A stretch of DNA of 5,233 nt, taken from contig JAAZPS010000288.1 in assembly GCA_012797095.1 (NCBI GenBank), forward strand, positions 1 through 5,233, read 5' to 3'. Position numbers and translations under genes: made by a program. Source of the stretch: Bacillota bacterium. GTDB taxonomy: Bacteria > Bacillota > Dethiobacteria > DTU022. Positions 5,085-5,233 of this stretch are shown here, piece after piece; position 1 is the first letter of the stretch, and every line of letters begins with the position of its first letter. Below the pieces are notes generated by a model that saw only the letters and a list, made by a program, of their open reading frames with translations, made no database searches and was not told the DNA's origin.

Positions 5085-5233
5085 GTGAAAGATGGAGAAA
5101 TTGTTGGTGAATTTCAAGAAGCGGTGGAAGGAGTCCTGATCCGCCATCGCAGCATTCTGGATTGCCTCTCCAAATTTCATGAGTCAACCTCACGGACCAA
5201 CCGGGCCATCATCAAGACAGTCACAAATTGCGG
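5085..5233 (+). CDS. 5' fragment of a small conserved protein of unknown function
   Basis: Only the first 49 codons and part of the next are present; the gene runs off the window. The product begins MKDGEIVGEFQEAVEGVLIR and continues with HRSILDCLSKFHESTSRTNR (21-40) and AIIKTVTNC (41-49). It has no signal peptide or membrane segment and looks largely helical and charged, so it is probably cytoplasmic. From memory the pattern EFQ-AV--VLIRH-SILD-L-KF-E---R-NRA--K-VT-CG resembles a short conserved protein of clostridial genomes, often labelled only with a DUF name (possibly DUF1573), whose function I do not know. The GTG start has a good ribosome binding site and a perfect-consensus promoter upstream, which together make a real gene likely despite the short visible length. 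Confidence 0.75.
   Translation, partial: MKDGEIVGEFQEAVEGVLIRHRSILDCLSKFHESTSRTNRAIIKTVTNC

Overview
The window holds a complete branched-chain amino acid type ABC importer operon, all on the + strand, in the order binding protein, permease, permease, ATPase, ATPase (livK-livH-livM-livG-livF, positions 17-4581). After it comes a gene-free stretch of about 500 bp carrying a tandemly duplicated dispersed repeat, and then a strong promoter with the 5' end of a sixth, unrelated gene cut off by the window edge (5085-5233).

The binding protein has a lipoprotein signal (lipobox ITGC, Cys27), the ribosome binding sites are strong and purine-rich (AAGGGGTGA, AGGAGG, AAGGTGA), none of the six starts is ATG (two GTG, four TTG), and base composition is moderately GC-rich. 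Together these suggest a Gram-positive type bacterium, most likely a moderately GC-rich clostridial / Peptococcaceae-like Firmicute. The start of the last gene also resembles, from memory, a short protein conserved in that group. The taxonomic assignment is inference.

Layout: 1-28, Shine-Dalgarno and a palindrome centred on the livK start; 17-1147 livK; 1148-1249 a spacer with a perfect 12-bp hairpin; 1250-2137 livH; 2169-3038 livM; 3076-3849 livG; 3877-4581 livF; 4582-5084 intergenic, with two copies of a 124-bp repeat (4630-4877), decaying fragments of the same repeat family to about 4950, a hairpin (4968-4990) and a perfect-consensus sigma70/sigmaA-type promoter (5009-5038); 5085 onward, the partial gene. 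The promoter of the liv operon lies upstream of the window.

The five Liv proteins form one machine. LivK, anchored outside the membrane, captures the amino acid; LivH and LivM form the membrane channel; LivG and LivF are the cytoplasmic ATPases that drive uptake. The hairpin between livK and livHMGF is well placed to let the binding protein be made in excess over the membrane complex. The operon itself is ordinary. I see no new enzyme system; the less ordinary signals are the start-codon palindrome, the unbroken run of non-ATG starts, the inter-cistronic hairpin and the repeat cluster.
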